This document shows positions 9,340 through 20,673 of a stretch of DNA of 64,000 bases, one piece after another (position 1 is the stretch's first letter; every line of letters starts with the position of its first letter). Made by a program: the position numbers and the translations under genes. This stretch comes from CAZPWF01 sp964610775 (GTDB lineage Bacteria > Patescibacteriota > Saccharimonadia > Saccharimonadales > JACQNP01): positions 35,732-99,731 of the forward strand of contig CAZSZC010000003.1 of assembly GCA_964610775.1 (NCBI GenBank). The letters are read 5' to 3'. A model generated the notes under the pieces. The model was not told the origin of the DNA, did not search any database, and was given only the letters and a program-made list of their open reading frames with translations.

Positions 9340-9403
9340 GGTAGCTTGTATATATCTTCTTAGTTTATATTAGACTCTTTAACCTAAAACTATGTAGTTA
9401 ACT

Positions 9404-10561
9404 TTAATACGTAGCTGTAGCAACGTATGTTGATGTAACAGAATATGAACCGGTTGGGGTTGTTACACCTGCGACTGCTGCGAATCGAAGCAGAAGCATT
9501 TCGTCATCGACCACACGGTTTTCTGGTTGTGCACCGCCAGCAGAACTTGCTAGTCGGTCAAATGTACCNNNNNNNNNNNNNNNNNNNNNNNNNNNNNNNN
9601 NNNNNNNNNNNNNNNNNNNNNNNNNNNNNNNNNNNNNNNNNNNNNNNNNNNNNNNNNNNNNNNNNNNNACACGTAGGGCACCTAGGTGGTTTGTACCAGA
9701 ACCAGCTTGTTCGGCGAAGTAATCAATCACAACACCGTTAGCTGCGTTAGTACGAACCATGGCACCACCATTAACGTTGTTGCCACCGTTAGTGGCTGCG
9801 ACTGGGGAAACAGCACCTGAAGAATCTACGACACCAAGGTCAACCGTTGTTCCAGTCATAGCTGCACAAGTTGCAGGAGCTGAGCCACCGTTGGTAATAG
9901 TACCAACACAGAAGGCTAGCTGTTCCTGAACACGAGCATTAACTGTAAGTTGACTAGCTGTGCTCATAGCTACACCACCAGCATCTACAGTTGACGCAGG
10001 TGCGTTGTTAGAACCAGTTCCCGTTGAGTCATATGGGTCAGCATCTGTGTCAACGGCATATGTCAAAATACGAGCATAGAATGTTCCATTTGTTGAAGGG
10101 TTGGTGATACCATTTGCGCCACCGTTACCAAGTTTGAAACTTACGGCAGTACCAGCTGAAACACTTCCACCAGAAGCATTCTTAATGACCACTTTGTTAG
10201 TAATACTTTCGGTGGTATCGACAGTAAATCCTGTTATACCAACTTGAGTGTTGAGGTTTAGGTTGGCATCATCTGTATCGAGGCCAGTTGGTGCAGTACA
10301 AACTGTACCAATTAGTGGGCTTGTACAAAAGTCCACAATAATGGCTTGTATTGGACCGGTCGTGGCTGGCTTGAATGATACTGTATAGACAGCATCGGCT
10401 TTACTTACGACTGAGCTACTGAGCGTAATGCTACGTTCTGTCATTTGTGCGTAGGCTGAAGAGCGTCTGCTCAACAGAATCGGCACAAGACTAGCCGCAA
10501 CTAATACACCAGCAGCAACTAGCGCTAGTGCTCTTTTAGAAAGAGCATGTGAGTTAGTCAT
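9404..10561 (-). CDS. exported surface protein, paralog A (contains assembly gap)
   Basis: Signal peptide, then a Thr/Ser/Gly/Asn-rich mature region with paired Cys (VDFCTSPLIGTVCTAPTGLD; FCVGT...ATCAA). It ends in alternating beta residues (STYVATATY). The protein is nearly identical over long blocks to the next upstream gene (10738-12021). A 100-N gap interrupts it. By alignment with the paralog about 220 bp are missing, so the true protein is about 425 residues rather than 385. Start supported by AAGGAGA upstream of the ATG. Confidence 0.65.
   Translation of the reverse strand: MTNSHALSKRALALVAAGVLVAASLVPILLSRRSSAYAQMTERSITLSSSVVSKADAVYTVSFKPATTGPIQAIIVDFCTSPLIGTVCTAPTGLDTDDANLNLNTQVGITGFTVDTTESITNKVVIKNASGGSVSAGTAVSFKLGNGGANGITNPSTNGTFYARILTYAVDTDADPYDSTGTGSNNAPASTVDAGGVAMSTASQLTVNARVQEQLAFCVGTITNGGSAPATCAAMTGTTVDLGVVDSSGAVSPVAATNGGNNVNGGAMVRTNAANGVVIDYFAEQAGSGTNHLGALRXXXXXXXXXXXXXXXXXXXXXXXXXXXXXXXXXXGTFDRLASSAGGAQPENRVVDDEMLLLRFAAVAGVTTPTGSYSVTSTYVATATY
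9474..9568. repeat. 95-bp block identical to 10808-10902
   Basis: Every base of 9474-9568 matches 10808-10902. Past the gap, 9669-9721 matches 11123-11175 (53 bp). This is the direct cause of the assembly gap. Confidence 0.9.
9569..9668. other. assembly gap (100 N) inside repeated sequence
   Basis: The left flank (base 9568) aligns to 10902 and the right flank (9669) to 11123 in the neighbouring paralog. The expected missing length is therefore about 220 bp; 100 N is a placeholder. The difference of 120 is divisible by 3, so the frame is kept. Confidence 0.9.
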
Positions 10562-10616
10562 GTTTTCTCCTTAATTGATTTGTAGTTTTTGTTTTAGGTT
10601 AATTTGTCCCAAGTAC

Positions 10617-10646
10617 CTTATACCATAAGGATTATCAATCATGCAA
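10617..10646 (-). promoter_or_regulatory. promoter for surface paralog A
   Basis: Minus strand: TTGCAT (10641-10646), 18 bp, TATAAG (10617-10622) with TGG directly upstream (extended -10). Confidence 0.5.
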
Positions 10647-10687
10647 GCTATTTATCCACAGTCTATCAAGAGAAATCATATATAGCT

Positions 10688-10718
10688 AAAACACGACCCA
10701 TAATGCGGGTCGTGTTTT
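10688..10718 (-). terminator. Rho-independent terminator
   Basis: Perfect 12-bp stem AAAACACGACCC / GGGTCGTGTTTT with a 7-nt loop, 20 bp past the stop of the 10738-12021 gene. It separates the two paralogs, which also have separate promoters. Confidence 0.85.
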
Positions 10719-10737
10719 ATTGCGAGAGTTAACTTAC

Positions 10738-12021
10738 TTAGAACGTAGGAGTTGCAACGTAAGTTGATGTAACTGTGTATTGTCCAGTTGGTGTAGTGAC
10801 AGCGGATACTGCTGCGAATCGAAGCAGAAGCATTTCGTCATCGACCACACGGTTTTCTGGTTGTGCACCGCCAGCAGAACTTGCTAGTCGGTCAAATGTA
10901 CCAGTTTCGTCCCAAGCGAAGCCGCCAGATAGTGTTCCATCACCGTCGTACTGACCATCACGTACTAAGTTAGCAGTTGGGGTTGTGCTTGAGGTTGTAT
11001 CGATAGATGAGGCAGTCATACCAAAATCTTCGGTACTAGCTGAGAAAGCTGTTTGAGTTGTACCGGCACTTGTAAAACATTGGTCAGTAGCCACTGTACC
11101 AGCGTTACAGGTTGCACCAGATACACGTAGGGCACCTAGGTGGTTTGTACCAGAACCAGCTTGTTCGGCGAAGTAGTCAATAACAACTCCAAGTGATGCG
11201 TTAGTACGAACCATGGCGCCACCATTAACGTTGTTGCCAGCGTTAGCCGTGGCTACCGGAGAAATAGCACCTGAAGAATCTACGACACCAAGATCGACAC
11301 TAGTTCCAGTCATTGCTGCACAAGTTGCAGGAGCTGAGCCACCGTTGGTAATAGTACCAACACAGAAGGCTAGTTGTTCCTGAACACGAGCAGTCACGGT
11401 CAGTTGACTAGCCGTACTCATCGCTACACCACCAGCATCTACAGTGGCAGCAGGTGGGTTATTAGAACCCGTTGAGCTTGAGTCATAGGTGTCACCAGCA
11501 GTGTCAGTTGCGTACGTAAGTATACGTGCATAAAATGTTCCATTTGTTGAAGGGTTGGTGATACCGTTAGCACCACCGTTACCTAGAGTAAAGCCAACAG
11601 TGGTACCAGCTGAAATACTTCCACCAGAAGCATTCTGAATCTGAACCTTATTGGTTGAGCTGTTAGTGGTATCAACAGTCCAGGTAGCTGAAATACCGAC
11701 TAATGTGTTGATGTTTAGGTTTGTCTTATCGACATCCAGACCAGTTGGGGCGGTACAAACAGTACCAATGAGTGGGCTTGTACAAAAGTCCACGATAATA
11801 CCACGAATGTTACCAGTCGATGCAGCCTTAAAGCTAACTGCATAGGTTGCGTCAACTTTGCTCACTACCGAGCTGCTTAATGTTATTTTGCGATCTGTTA
11901 ATTGTGTCCACGCTGCCGCCTTATTGGATCGCAACAATACCGGCAAAACCATTGCTGCCACAAATGCAAAAACAATTGTCAATAGCAGCACTCTGCGCGA
12001 ATACAAGCTTTTATGTGTCAT
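10738..12021 (-). CDS. exported surface protein, paralog B
   Basis: A 427-residue intact copy of the paralogous pair. The signal peptide (hydrophobic core, cleavage likely near NKAAAW) is followed by DRKITLSSSVVSKVDATYAVSF and the Cys-containing VDFCTSPLIG block. A Gly/Thr/Asn-rich central part and the C-terminal strand STYVATPTF follow. The mature protein is very poor in Lys/Arg and likely all-beta, as expected for a surface-layer or fibre subunit. It has its own promoter and terminator, so it is a single-gene transcript. No enzymatic motif. I do not recognise a named family. Confidence 0.65.
   Translation of the reverse strand: MTHKSLYSRRVLLLTIVFAFVAAMVLPVLLRSNKAAAWTQLTDRKITLSSSVVSKVDATYAVSFKAASTGNIRGIIVDFCTSPLIGTVCTAPTGLDVDKTNLNINTLVGISATWTVDTTNSSTNKVQIQNASGGSISAGTTVGFTLGNGGANGITNPSTNGTFYARILTYATDTAGDTYDSSSTGSNNPPAATVDAGGVAMSTASQLTVTARVQEQLAFCVGTITNGGSAPATCAAMTGTSVDLGVVDSSGAISPVATANAGNNVNGGAMVRTNASLGVVIDYFAEQAGSGTNHLGALRVSGATCNAGTVATDQCFTSAGTTQTAFSASTEDFGMTASSIDTTSSTTPTANLVRDGQYDGDGTLSGGFAWDETGTFDRLASSAGGAQPENRVVDDEMLLLRFAAVSAVTTPTGQYTVTSTYVATPTF
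10808..10902. repeat. 95-bp block identical to 9474-9568
   Basis: Second copy of the exact repeat within the C-terminal coding part of paralog B. Confidence 0.9.
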
Positions 12022-12059
12022 ATTACACTCTCTCTTTATTTTTTAATGTTTACCCCCTG

Positions 12060-12088
12060 TTTATACTACGGTTAAACCACTAGCGCAA
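12060..12088 (-). promoter_or_regulatory. promoter for surface paralog B
   Basis: Minus strand: TTGCGC (12083-12088), 17 bp, TATAAA (12060-12065); leader about 30 nt. Confidence 0.6.
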
Positions 12089-12125
12089 TAGGTTTATCCA
12101 CAGGTATCCCACATTTTTACCACAA

Positions 12126-12875
12126 TCAATATGTAGCAACGGCAACAAGGTCATGCTGCATGTCGTATTTGCCGGCTGGCGTGAACGGTGCAATATCGGC
12201 CACATAAGATATAGTATAGTCGGTACGCCCAGTTGCTTGATTGCCTGCCGTTTTCGCTGAACGTGCCACTGTATCACCTACAACGTACTTAAACTGATTT
12301 GGCGTGTTATAGCCTGGTGCAGCTTCACCGTCTGCATAACTATTGCTAGGTATATTAACCGGATCAGAACCTATGTTTGGACTGCTATTATCAACAAGGT
12401 TTATACCAAACTGTTCTACGCCAGTTGTTGGAGCAGCCGCGGTGCTCATGCCGTCAAGAACTGCACCGCTTTCGTTAGTTGGCGGCTGGCTCATTGTTTT
12501 GACGGAATAGGCACTCGATAAGTATGTACGGACGTAAAAAGAACCTGTTCCGGTAGCCGTAGTGGCCGTATCCAGTAATCCTAGATCAACTGTGGATGCA
12601 TTAACTACAAATTCCAGATAAGGTTGATTGGCTGTAATCAATCCAGCTTCGGCGTCATAATTTGGGCTAGAATAACTACCCACACCTAGCGAACCAGCCG
12701 AGCCCTGGGCTCGATAGTTAGCAGATGAAAGGTCATTCTCAGCACCAACCCCGAACTGATATTCGTCGATTCTATAATTGGAAGAAGTTGACGACTGAGC
12801 ATAGACTTCGCCACTAATGAGACATATAAAAAATAACCCCAAACCCAAAGACTTTAGTATTTGTTTTATTCCCAT
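12126..12875 (-). CDS. exported surface protein, shorter family member
   Basis: A 249-residue protein with a signal peptide ending near GEVYAQ. The first mature residues, STSSNYRIDEYQFGVGAENDLSSANYRAQG, contain SSNYR/SSANYR repeats (given here as key motifs). A beta-rich C-terminal half ends with a Tyr-containing strand (LVAVATY) like the larger paralogs. It lies between paralog B and a membrane protein on the same strand, so it is part of the surface block. Function unknown. Confidence 0.55.
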   Translation of the reverse strand: MGIKQILKSLGLGLFFICLISGEVYAQSSTSSNYRIDEYQFGVGAENDLSSANYRAQGSAGSLGVGSYSSPNYDAEAGLITANQPYLEFVVNASTVDLGLLDTATTATGTGSFYVRTYLSSAYSVKTMSQPPTNESGAVLDGMSTAAAPTTGVEQFGINLVDNSSPNIGSDPVNIPSNSYADGEAAPGYNTPNQFKYVVGDTVARSAKTAGNQATGRTDYTISYVADIAPFTPAGKYDMQHDLVAVATY

Positions 12876-12901
12876 GTCTTTAATATGTTACCACAAGCAG
12901 C

Positions 12902-13594
12902 TTAGCGCGTTTGAAATGACTCGACAATGCCCCTAATTTGGTTATCATCCGGAGAGGCTGTTAAATTACGATAGACAATTGAATAATTAGCAATGGTGCC
13001 ATTTGGTCGTCTTAACTTCATCGGAACTTTATCTCCGACAATACCCACCGTTACTACGAAATTATTAGATTCTGGGTTACATAAAAAGGTCACGTCACTA
13101 ATTGTCACCATTTGTGGATTGCGATTACCGTTAGGGGGGACTTTTTTCTTGCATGGATCTGATAAAACACCGGCAAACAATTTGTCACCCGATTCACTCT
13201 TAACCACTGGCAAAGCATATGTAATTTGCTTGTCATTATCTGGCTGATTAACGTAAATGATCACTTCGTGATCAACTATAGTGCTTCTATTGCTCCTATA
13301 AACGAATTTATTGGGCGTAGTTTCACCTTCTATGGCACGCCAGTTTGGGCCAGCCTGGAATTGGAAATAAGCAGTTCGAAAATACTGGATGGTTGGTGAA
13401 TAGGTTGACTCAGTTGCAACTGTTGGCTTACTAGGACTTGCCGACCTTTTATTTTGTCGCCAACTATCAAATATGAAACCTGCCGCAACTAATCCAATAA
13501 TCACGAAGAAAACAACGCTTATTTGAATAATCCGTTTTTTGTAGTGTCTTTTGTGATGATAGTTTACGTCGTGATAGTAATTCGACTTAGACAT
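12902..13594 (-). CDS. membrane-anchored protein with extracytoplasmic domain
   Basis: A 230-residue protein. The start at MSKSNYYHDV is preferred because AGAGGTGG lies just upstream; an in-frame upstream start would add ten residues. A His/Lys/Tyr-rich cytoplasmic N-terminus (about 25 residues) precedes one transmembrane helix (roughly residues 21-43) and an extracytoplasmic domain of about 170 residues with two Cys. The general plan matches the 40222-41406 protein (TM anchor plus a globular domain with FKFAYP/FQFQAGP-type strands). Role unknown. Confidence 0.55.
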   Translation of the reverse strand: MSKSNYYHDVNYHHKRHYKKRIIQISVVFFVIIGLVAAGFIFDSWRQNKRSASPSKPTVATESTYSPTIQYFRTAYFQFQAGPNWRAIEGETTPNKFVYRSNRSTIVDHEVIIYVNQPDNDKQITYALPVVKSESGDKLFAGVLSDPCKKKVPPNGNRNPQMVTISDVTFLCNPESNNFVVTVGIVGDKVPMKLRRPNGTIANYSIVYRNLTASPDDNQIRGIVESFQTR

Positions 13595-13726
13595 GGCCAC
13601 CTCTTTGCCTATCCATACTTTCACAGTATGTCAAATAGTGGTTAAAAAAACAATTTTACTTATGCTTTTTCTAATAAACGTAGTATGATTAAAACTGAAA
13701 TTAGAAACAAGAAGAGTTCGGGGGGC

Positions 13727-14689
13727 ATGGAAAACACGCCACAAGAAAGTAATGAGCTAGATACCCTGGAAGATCCAGGTACCGTTGTTGAGGGCGCTAA
13801 CAATAACCCAAACGACAATAAGCCTGAAAAAAAGAAAGTCAGTCTAGCAAAAAGGGTGCAAGGGCTCATTTCGCACCTAAATATCTATTTGCTTTTGTTC
13901 ATATTAATACTGGTTGTTACAGGTGCAATTATTTTTATAGGCATACAACGCAACAAGAAAGCTGACGTATCCACAACAATTAGCACTCAGCCACTCACTA
14001 AGGAAACTCTAGAGCAACTGAAGGGTAGTGAAGCCAAAGTTGGTGATCCCAAACAGACACTTAGCATAGAATCAAACGCTATTTTTACAGGTAAAGTGCT
14101 GTTTCGCGACAGTATAGACGTTGCCGGCACAATAAAGGTAGGTGGGGCATTAAGCCTGCCAGGTATTACCGTTTCTGGTCAGAGTAATTTTGATCAAATA
14201 CAAGCTAACAAGCTATCGATCGCCGGCGATCTAAATGTCCAGGGTCAGACAACTATACAAAAGAATCTGACCGTAAGTGGAGGCGCATCTTTCGGCGGAG
14301 CAATTTCGGCACCTATAGTCGCCGCACAAGGTTTACAGCTAAGCGGTGATCTTCAGTTCACTAGACATATAGACGCCGGTGGTGGCACTCCGGGCAAATC
14401 CAATGGCTCAGCTCTTGGTGGTGGTGGTACTAGCTCTATAAGTGGCACCGATACGGCTGGTACAGTCACCATAAACACTGGTGGTGGCCCAGGGCCTGGC
14501 TGCTTCGCAACTATCACGTTCACTCAAAGATTTAGCGGAACCCCGCATGTGGTAGTAACACCCGTGGGCTCGGCAGCTGCCGGACTAAACTTTTATGTCA
14601 ATCGCTCCAGTGGAGACTTTAGTATTTGTACCACCAACAGCGCACCAGGTGGGCAATCCTTTAGTTTCGATTATATTGTCATGGACTAG
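13727..14689 (+). CDS. membrane protein with beta-helix/fibre-like exterior
   Basis: About 320 residues from MENTPQESNE; a promoter-like TATGAT covers the earlier in-frame ATG at 13685, so the later start preceded by a G-rich stretch is preferred. An acidic N-terminus and a Lys-rich patch lead to a transmembrane helix. A run of short beta repeats follows (LSIAGDLNVQGQT, NLTVSGGASFGGA), resembling a bactofilin or tail-fibre beta-helix. The C-terminal domain (GTVTINTGGG ... VVVTPVG ... FDYIVMD) resembles tail-fibre tip domains. This suggests a cell-surface attachment fibre. It is transcribed opposite to its neighbours and converges on atpC. Confidence 0.55.
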   Translation: MENTPQESNELDTLEDPGTVVEGANNNPNDNKPEKKKVSLAKRVQGLISHLNIYLLLFILILVVTGAIIFIGIQRNKKADVSTTISTQPLTKETLEQLKGSEAKVGDPKQTLSIESNAIFTGKVLFRDSIDVAGTIKVGGALSLPGITVSGQSNFDQIQANKLSIAGDLNVQGQTTIQKNLTVSGGASFGGAISAPIVAAQGLQLSGDLQFTRHIDAGGGTPGKSNGSALGGGGTSSISGTDTAGTVTINTGGGPGPGCFATITFTQRFSGTPHVVVTPVGSAAAGLNFYVNRSSGDFSICTTNSAPGGQSFSFDYIVMD

Positions 14690-14696
14690 TGCGGAA

Positions 14697-15026
14697 TTAT
14701 ACATCTAAAAAGACTACTACATCATCTGCCTTGACATGCATGATGCCGCGCATAATCTTGAACTTCTCTTCTGCTTGATCTGTCCGAACAATCACTTCAC
14801 CCTGGTTTATAAGAGTCATGAAATTATGGTGTCTTGGCAAGATATCAAAAGGACCAGTTTCGTTAACCGCTGAAATACTAGTTGCTATACCGTCAAAGTA
14901 CACCTTGAATGGTGCATAAACCTTCACATGCATATGATCAGCATCACCTGTATCAACTTTGATTTCTGGCTTTTTTGACGCTTCGTCTTGTGTTTGATCT
15001 GTCGATGTAGTCGTATCTTCGGGCAT
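14697..15026 (-). CDS. atpC: ATP synthase epsilon subunit (N-terminal domain only)
   Basis: Last gene of the ATP synthase operon, 18 bp after atpD. About 30 unusual charged residues precede the beta-sandwich domain (VKVYAPFKVYFDGIA ... GPFDILPRHHNF), which contacts gamma and the c-ring. The usual C-terminal helical hairpin that inhibits ATP hydrolysis is absent: the protein ends at DDVVVFLDV after 109 residues. This implies loss of epsilon-type self-inhibition. Confidence 0.85.
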   Translation of the reverse strand: MPEDTTTSTDQTQDEASKKPEIKVDTGDADHMHVKVYAPFKVYFDGIATSISAVNETGPFDILPRHHNFMTLINQGEVIVRTDQAEEKFKIMRGIMHVKADDVVVFLDV

Positions 15027-15044
15027 AACTTAATCCGATCTAAT

Positions 15045-17202
<2,158 letters not shown>

Positions 17203-17206
<4 letters not shown>

Positions 17207-18636
17207 TTTTTAAGCTCCACTTTTGCTACTGCCTTCAACTCATCTCGAATTTTATCAAATTGCTCGTCGGTCTCGACTTTAGCTGCGAATTCGTTAACCT
17301 TCAGTTTTAGAGCGTTTATATCAAGAACAGCACCATCCTCAAGATTAAGAATAATATCCATCATCAATTGTTGGCTAATAAACGAATAGGTGTCAGACGG
17401 TGATTGAGTTAGCATCTCAAAGATTCGCTTTCCTGTTTCTAGCGCGCGTTTTGACTCCAACGCTAACTCTGAACCAAAATGTGAAAACTCTTCTGCTTGA
17501 CGATAGTCGGCCAAAGTCTTGAGTGTTTGTGCCGCTAAACCCTTTTGTCGTTTATTATGACCAACACCACCAACACGCGTCACAGATAGACCCATGTTGA
17601 TTGCTGGCCGTATACCATTACGGAAAATATCCATATCCAAAATCCACTGTCCGTCAGTGATTGACATAATGTTAGTTGGTAGATAAGCCGTTATATCACC
17701 ACCAGCGGCATTGACAACAGGAATACTGGTCAAATGAGCACCGTTTTTATCAAGACGACCTGCACGCTCAAGCAAGCTTGAATGAGCAAAGAACATATCA
17801 CCAGGATATGAATCACGTCCCGGGCTAACACCCGACATCAGAGCAACCTCTCGATAAGCATGGGCATGACTAGTTAGATCGTCATAGATAATAATTGTAT
17901 CTTGCCCAAGAACCTGCCAGAGGTACTCTGCCATAGCACAACCAACATATGGAGCGATGTAGCTCATAATAAGCGATTCGAACATAGTTGAAACAACAAC
18001 GATTGCTTTCTCTAAACTCCCCGTTTCCTGGAGGCGGGTGAGGAGTGTATCAACATCACTACGCCTCTTAGCAATAAGTACATAAACAACAACCTGATCA
18101 GTATTTTTTTGGTTAATAGTTAGCTGAGTTACTAGTGTACTTTTACCTGACTTGCTGTCGCCTAGTAGAGCCATTCTCTGTCCGCGAACGATAGGGAATA
18201 ATGCATCGATTGCCGATACTCCACTTTCTAGCTGTGTATCAAGTAACTTTCGTTCATATAGGGGTGGCGCGGTATTAAAAACGGGCCAAACAGCATCAGC
18301 AGCCACGGGCCCTTTGCCATCCAGCGGCTCACCAGTTACGGAAATTACCCTACCTATAAAATCTTTTCCAACCTTACTAACTAACTCCTGGTGCTGCAAA
18401 ACTGCCACCATACCAATTTGTAGCTTTTCCGAACCTAGGTGAAGGATAATAACATGGTCTGGTGCTATTTGGTGAACAAAACCTTTGCTACCATCTTCAA
18501 ACATAACCAGAGCATGGATATTGCATGGCTGTAAACCATGAATTCTAACCAAGAAGGCATCAACAGCAATAACTTCACCTACTGGGTTGCCAGCCGCTAC
18601 TAGCTTATCAAAATGCTGATTACCGCTATTACTCAT
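17203..18636 (-). CDS. atpA: ATP synthase alpha subunit
   Basis: Non-catalytic nucleotide-binding subunit of F1, 477 residues (usual about 500). The P-loop is GDSKSGKS instead of the usual GDRQTGKT. The arginine-finger region is recognisable ([17 protein letters not shown], normally VGGxAQ). The N-terminus is shortened, which may affect the delta-subunit contact. Overlaps atpH by 4 bp upstream and atpG by 4 bp downstream. Confidence 0.92.
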
Positions 18637-19142
18637 TTTGCTAAACTTTCTTGGGTAGCACCATGTATTTTGGCCATTAATAGATCGTGCTTATTGGCAA
18701 AATCTTGTCGCAAACTTAAATCAAAAAACTTATTAGTGGTACGAACGACACATCCAGCACCAATGTTTGGCTGCAAACCCACCTTTAGTAGTACAAGGGG
18801 ATGAATATTTTCCCTTAGCCAAGTGATAAGTTTCTGCGTAAATAGAGGTGCCGGATCGGCACTAAAACTAATGTGTATGATAGGTGCTTTGGCTCTTAAT
18901 GTAATTAAGAAGTTCATCAGGCGCGTTCGTTCTGCTACATTAACCACGTTCAGTTTATTCATCTGAATCATTTCATCAAGAAGTTTACTAGTTCTGGGCA
19001 TCTGGACCTGGGTGCCAGGCTTACGCACTGCTGACTGCTCTAAAAATTCATCAAGCGCCTCAATCTCCCTAAGTAGCCGGCCAACATCAACCTGACTAAC
19101 TACGCCTGTCGGTAACCGAAAGAAGTTATTATCCTGCTCCAT
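18633..19142 (-). CDS. atpH: ATP synthase delta subunit
   Basis: A 169-residue stator protein between atpF and atpA. The helical N-terminal half and the C-terminal part ([18 protein letters not shown], then [19 protein letters not shown]) match the delta/OSCP fold, in which a DxxxxGG-type loop joins b and alpha. Sequence conservation is low, so the call leans on position and length. Overlaps atpF by 14 bp. Confidence 0.8.
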   Translation of the reverse strand: MEQDNNFFRLPTGVVSQVDVGRLLREIEALDEFLEQSAVRKPGTQVQMPRTSKLLDEMIQMNKLNVVNVAERTRLMNFLITLRAKAPIIHISFSADPAPLFTQKLITWLRENIHPLVLLKVGLQPNIGAGCVVRTTNKFFDLSLRQDFANKHDLLMAKIHGATQESLAK

Positions 19143-19749
19143 CAGTAATGTCTCTGATTATTGCTTCTTTGTTTGTTTCCATATCTGTCAGAATATATTC
19201 GAGTTGGTCATTCAGGTCGATCTGGTCACCGATTGCTGCTAGCACATAGTGATTAATAATGTCAGCCATATTTTCTTCAAAACGCTTTACAAGTCTAATT
19301 TTTTCATTAGCTAATTCCTGTGAAAGCTGCTGACTCATCATCTTGCGCTGCTCTTCTATAGCCTGCTGAGTTTTCGTAATCGAATCAATTGCTAACTGCT
19401 TAGCATCGGTAATCGATTCCTCGTATTTGGAAAACTCCTCTTGGAGCTTACGGGTAATCTCGGTTTTCATATACTCGTTAAGCTGAGAAGTAGTTAGGCG
19501 TAGATCCTGCTGAAGGAACATGGCATTTTCGCCAATTATTTTTTCAAAGTGTAAACGGCCTCGGTTGCGAAGCTCCTCTCGAAATTCATCATTGAAAATA
19601 TGTTCGACATCCTGCTCGGCAAGTTCAGTATATGCATCCGCTCCCCCTTTATGACCATTACCACCATCAAGTCGTAGTGCTAACCAAATAAAGGCCCCTG
19701 CTGTTGCCAGGAGACTTATTACGATCAATGCTAATGCCCACAATTCCAC
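19129..19749 (-). CDS. atpF: ATP synthase b subunit
   Basis: Peripheral stalk, 206 residues. A single N-terminal transmembrane helix is followed by about 140 residues of strongly charged coiled coil (Glu/Gln/Lys rich, e.g. ITKTQQAIEEQRKMMSQQL). A linker between helix and coil (DGGNGHKGGADAYTELAEQD) is longer than usual. It is the only integral-membrane F-type subunit clearly recognised here. The a and c subunit genes that normally precede it are absent from the window. Confidence 0.85.
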   Translation of the reverse strand: MELWALALIVISLLATAGAFIWLALRLDGGNGHKGGADAYTELAEQDVEHIFNDEFREELRNRGRLHFEKIIGENAMFLQQDLRLTTSQLNEYMKTEITRKLQEEFSKYEESITDAKQLAIDSITKTQQAIEEQRKMMSQQLSQELANEKIRLVKRFEENMADIINHYVLAAIGDQIDLNDQLEYILTDMETNKEAIIRDITDGAG

Positions 19750-19777
19750 TACTTAGCGCCCACCTTTAAATAAACTG

Positions 19778-20626
19778 TTAAAGCTTTAGTAGTAAATATA
19801 CCCCAAAAACGCCTGTTATGAAAATAATTAATCCTGTTAAGATCACTTGAAACATACCACGAATGATAGTTTTTTTGCTTAAGGGGTTTCGTCCAATTGA
19901 AATAAGCCCGTTACGTACGCCCGCATAAAGTAGACTTCCGGCTGCAATTGTCGATACTACAAACACAAACACACTCAAGTAAATTCTGGTTGCATTAACC
20001 GGCTTACCGGCGACAGCTTCGCTAGCTTTACGTAAAAATTCTGGCACATTTGGTGTTTCACCCTTTAGTAATGGGTTACGAGATACACTTATGTCTGCGT
20101 TAATACGACCAAAATTTACTTTCTTTGTCACCCCGGCACTATCTTTAATTTCGGTTGAACCAATTACACCACTCTTGCCATCGAAGCCCGCCAAAGCTCT
20201 ACCGGCAACCATGAGTTCTTTATTTGTTGCTTTCATACCAACACCCTGAACAGCCGAGACGGTTAGATAATCACCCGGACTAATTGGGCCATTTTGATCA
20301 CTTACTAAGACATCGTATTTACCAGCCGTGGCAACAAAGACCTTTCGACCTTCATTAGATAAAGTGACTGGCGCATCGTTAGCGTCAACCACTACCCCGT
20401 GCATCTGCTCAATGGTTTCAGCCGAGACTAACTCAACCTTATTCGTATCAGCCTTAACAAGCTGGACCAACATGCCTTTTTGCATTGGCGTATCAGAAGC
20501 ATAGCCTTGTGTTACGGCTTGAGCAAATATTGGGCCTGAGAAACTTAGTAAAATTAAAAAAGCCAACGCTGCTAGCGCGAATATACGATGCCAGGAAAAT
20601 ATTTGTTTAATTTTTGTCTTTGACAT
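19778..20626 (-). CDS. exported/membrane protein with C-terminal two-helix hairpin, heading the ATP synthase operon
   Basis: A 282-residue protein. It has a signal peptide (cleavage near PIFAQA), an extracytoplasmic beta domain of about 170 residues, and two C-terminal transmembrane helices joined by a loop SIGRNPLSKKT. The Arg-x-Pro loop and helix spacing resemble the F-type c-subunit hairpin (loop ARQP). But the second helix has no Asp or Glu, so it cannot carry protons as a standard c subunit. It stands where atpB/atpE are expected and probably shares the operon promoter. Identity unknown; c-like similarity is only a visual impression. Confidence 0.55.
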   Translation of the reverse strand: MSKTKIKQIFSWHRIFALAALAFLILLSFSGPIFAQAVTQGYASDTPMQKGMLVQLVKADTNKVELVSAETIEQMHGVVVDANDAPVTLSNEGRKVFVATAGKYDVLVSDQNGPISPGDYLTVSAVQGVGMKATNKELMVAGRALAGFDGKSGVIGSTEIKDSAGVTKKVNFGRINADISVSRNPLLKGETPNVPEFLRKASEAVAGKPVNATRIYLSVFVFVVSTIAAGSLLYAGVRNGLISIGRNPLSKKTIIRGMFQVILTGLIIFITGVFGVYLLLKL

Positions 20627-20644
20627 GGTCGTTACACCAAGTGC

Positions 20645-20673
20645 AGTATATCGCTCATGCTAATCTAAGTCAA
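20645..20673 (-). promoter_or_regulatory. promoter of ATP synthase operon
   Basis: Minus strand: TTGACT (20668-20673), 17 bp, TATACT (20645-20650). It sits at the very end of the cysteine desulfurase gene. Predicted leader about 12 nt. Confidence 0.6.

Noticed and set aside
19778..20626. Calling this gene atpE (c subunit)
   Set aside because: The hairpin loop looks similar, but the essential carboxylate and the glycine-rich first helix are missing, and a large extracytoplasmic domain is attached.
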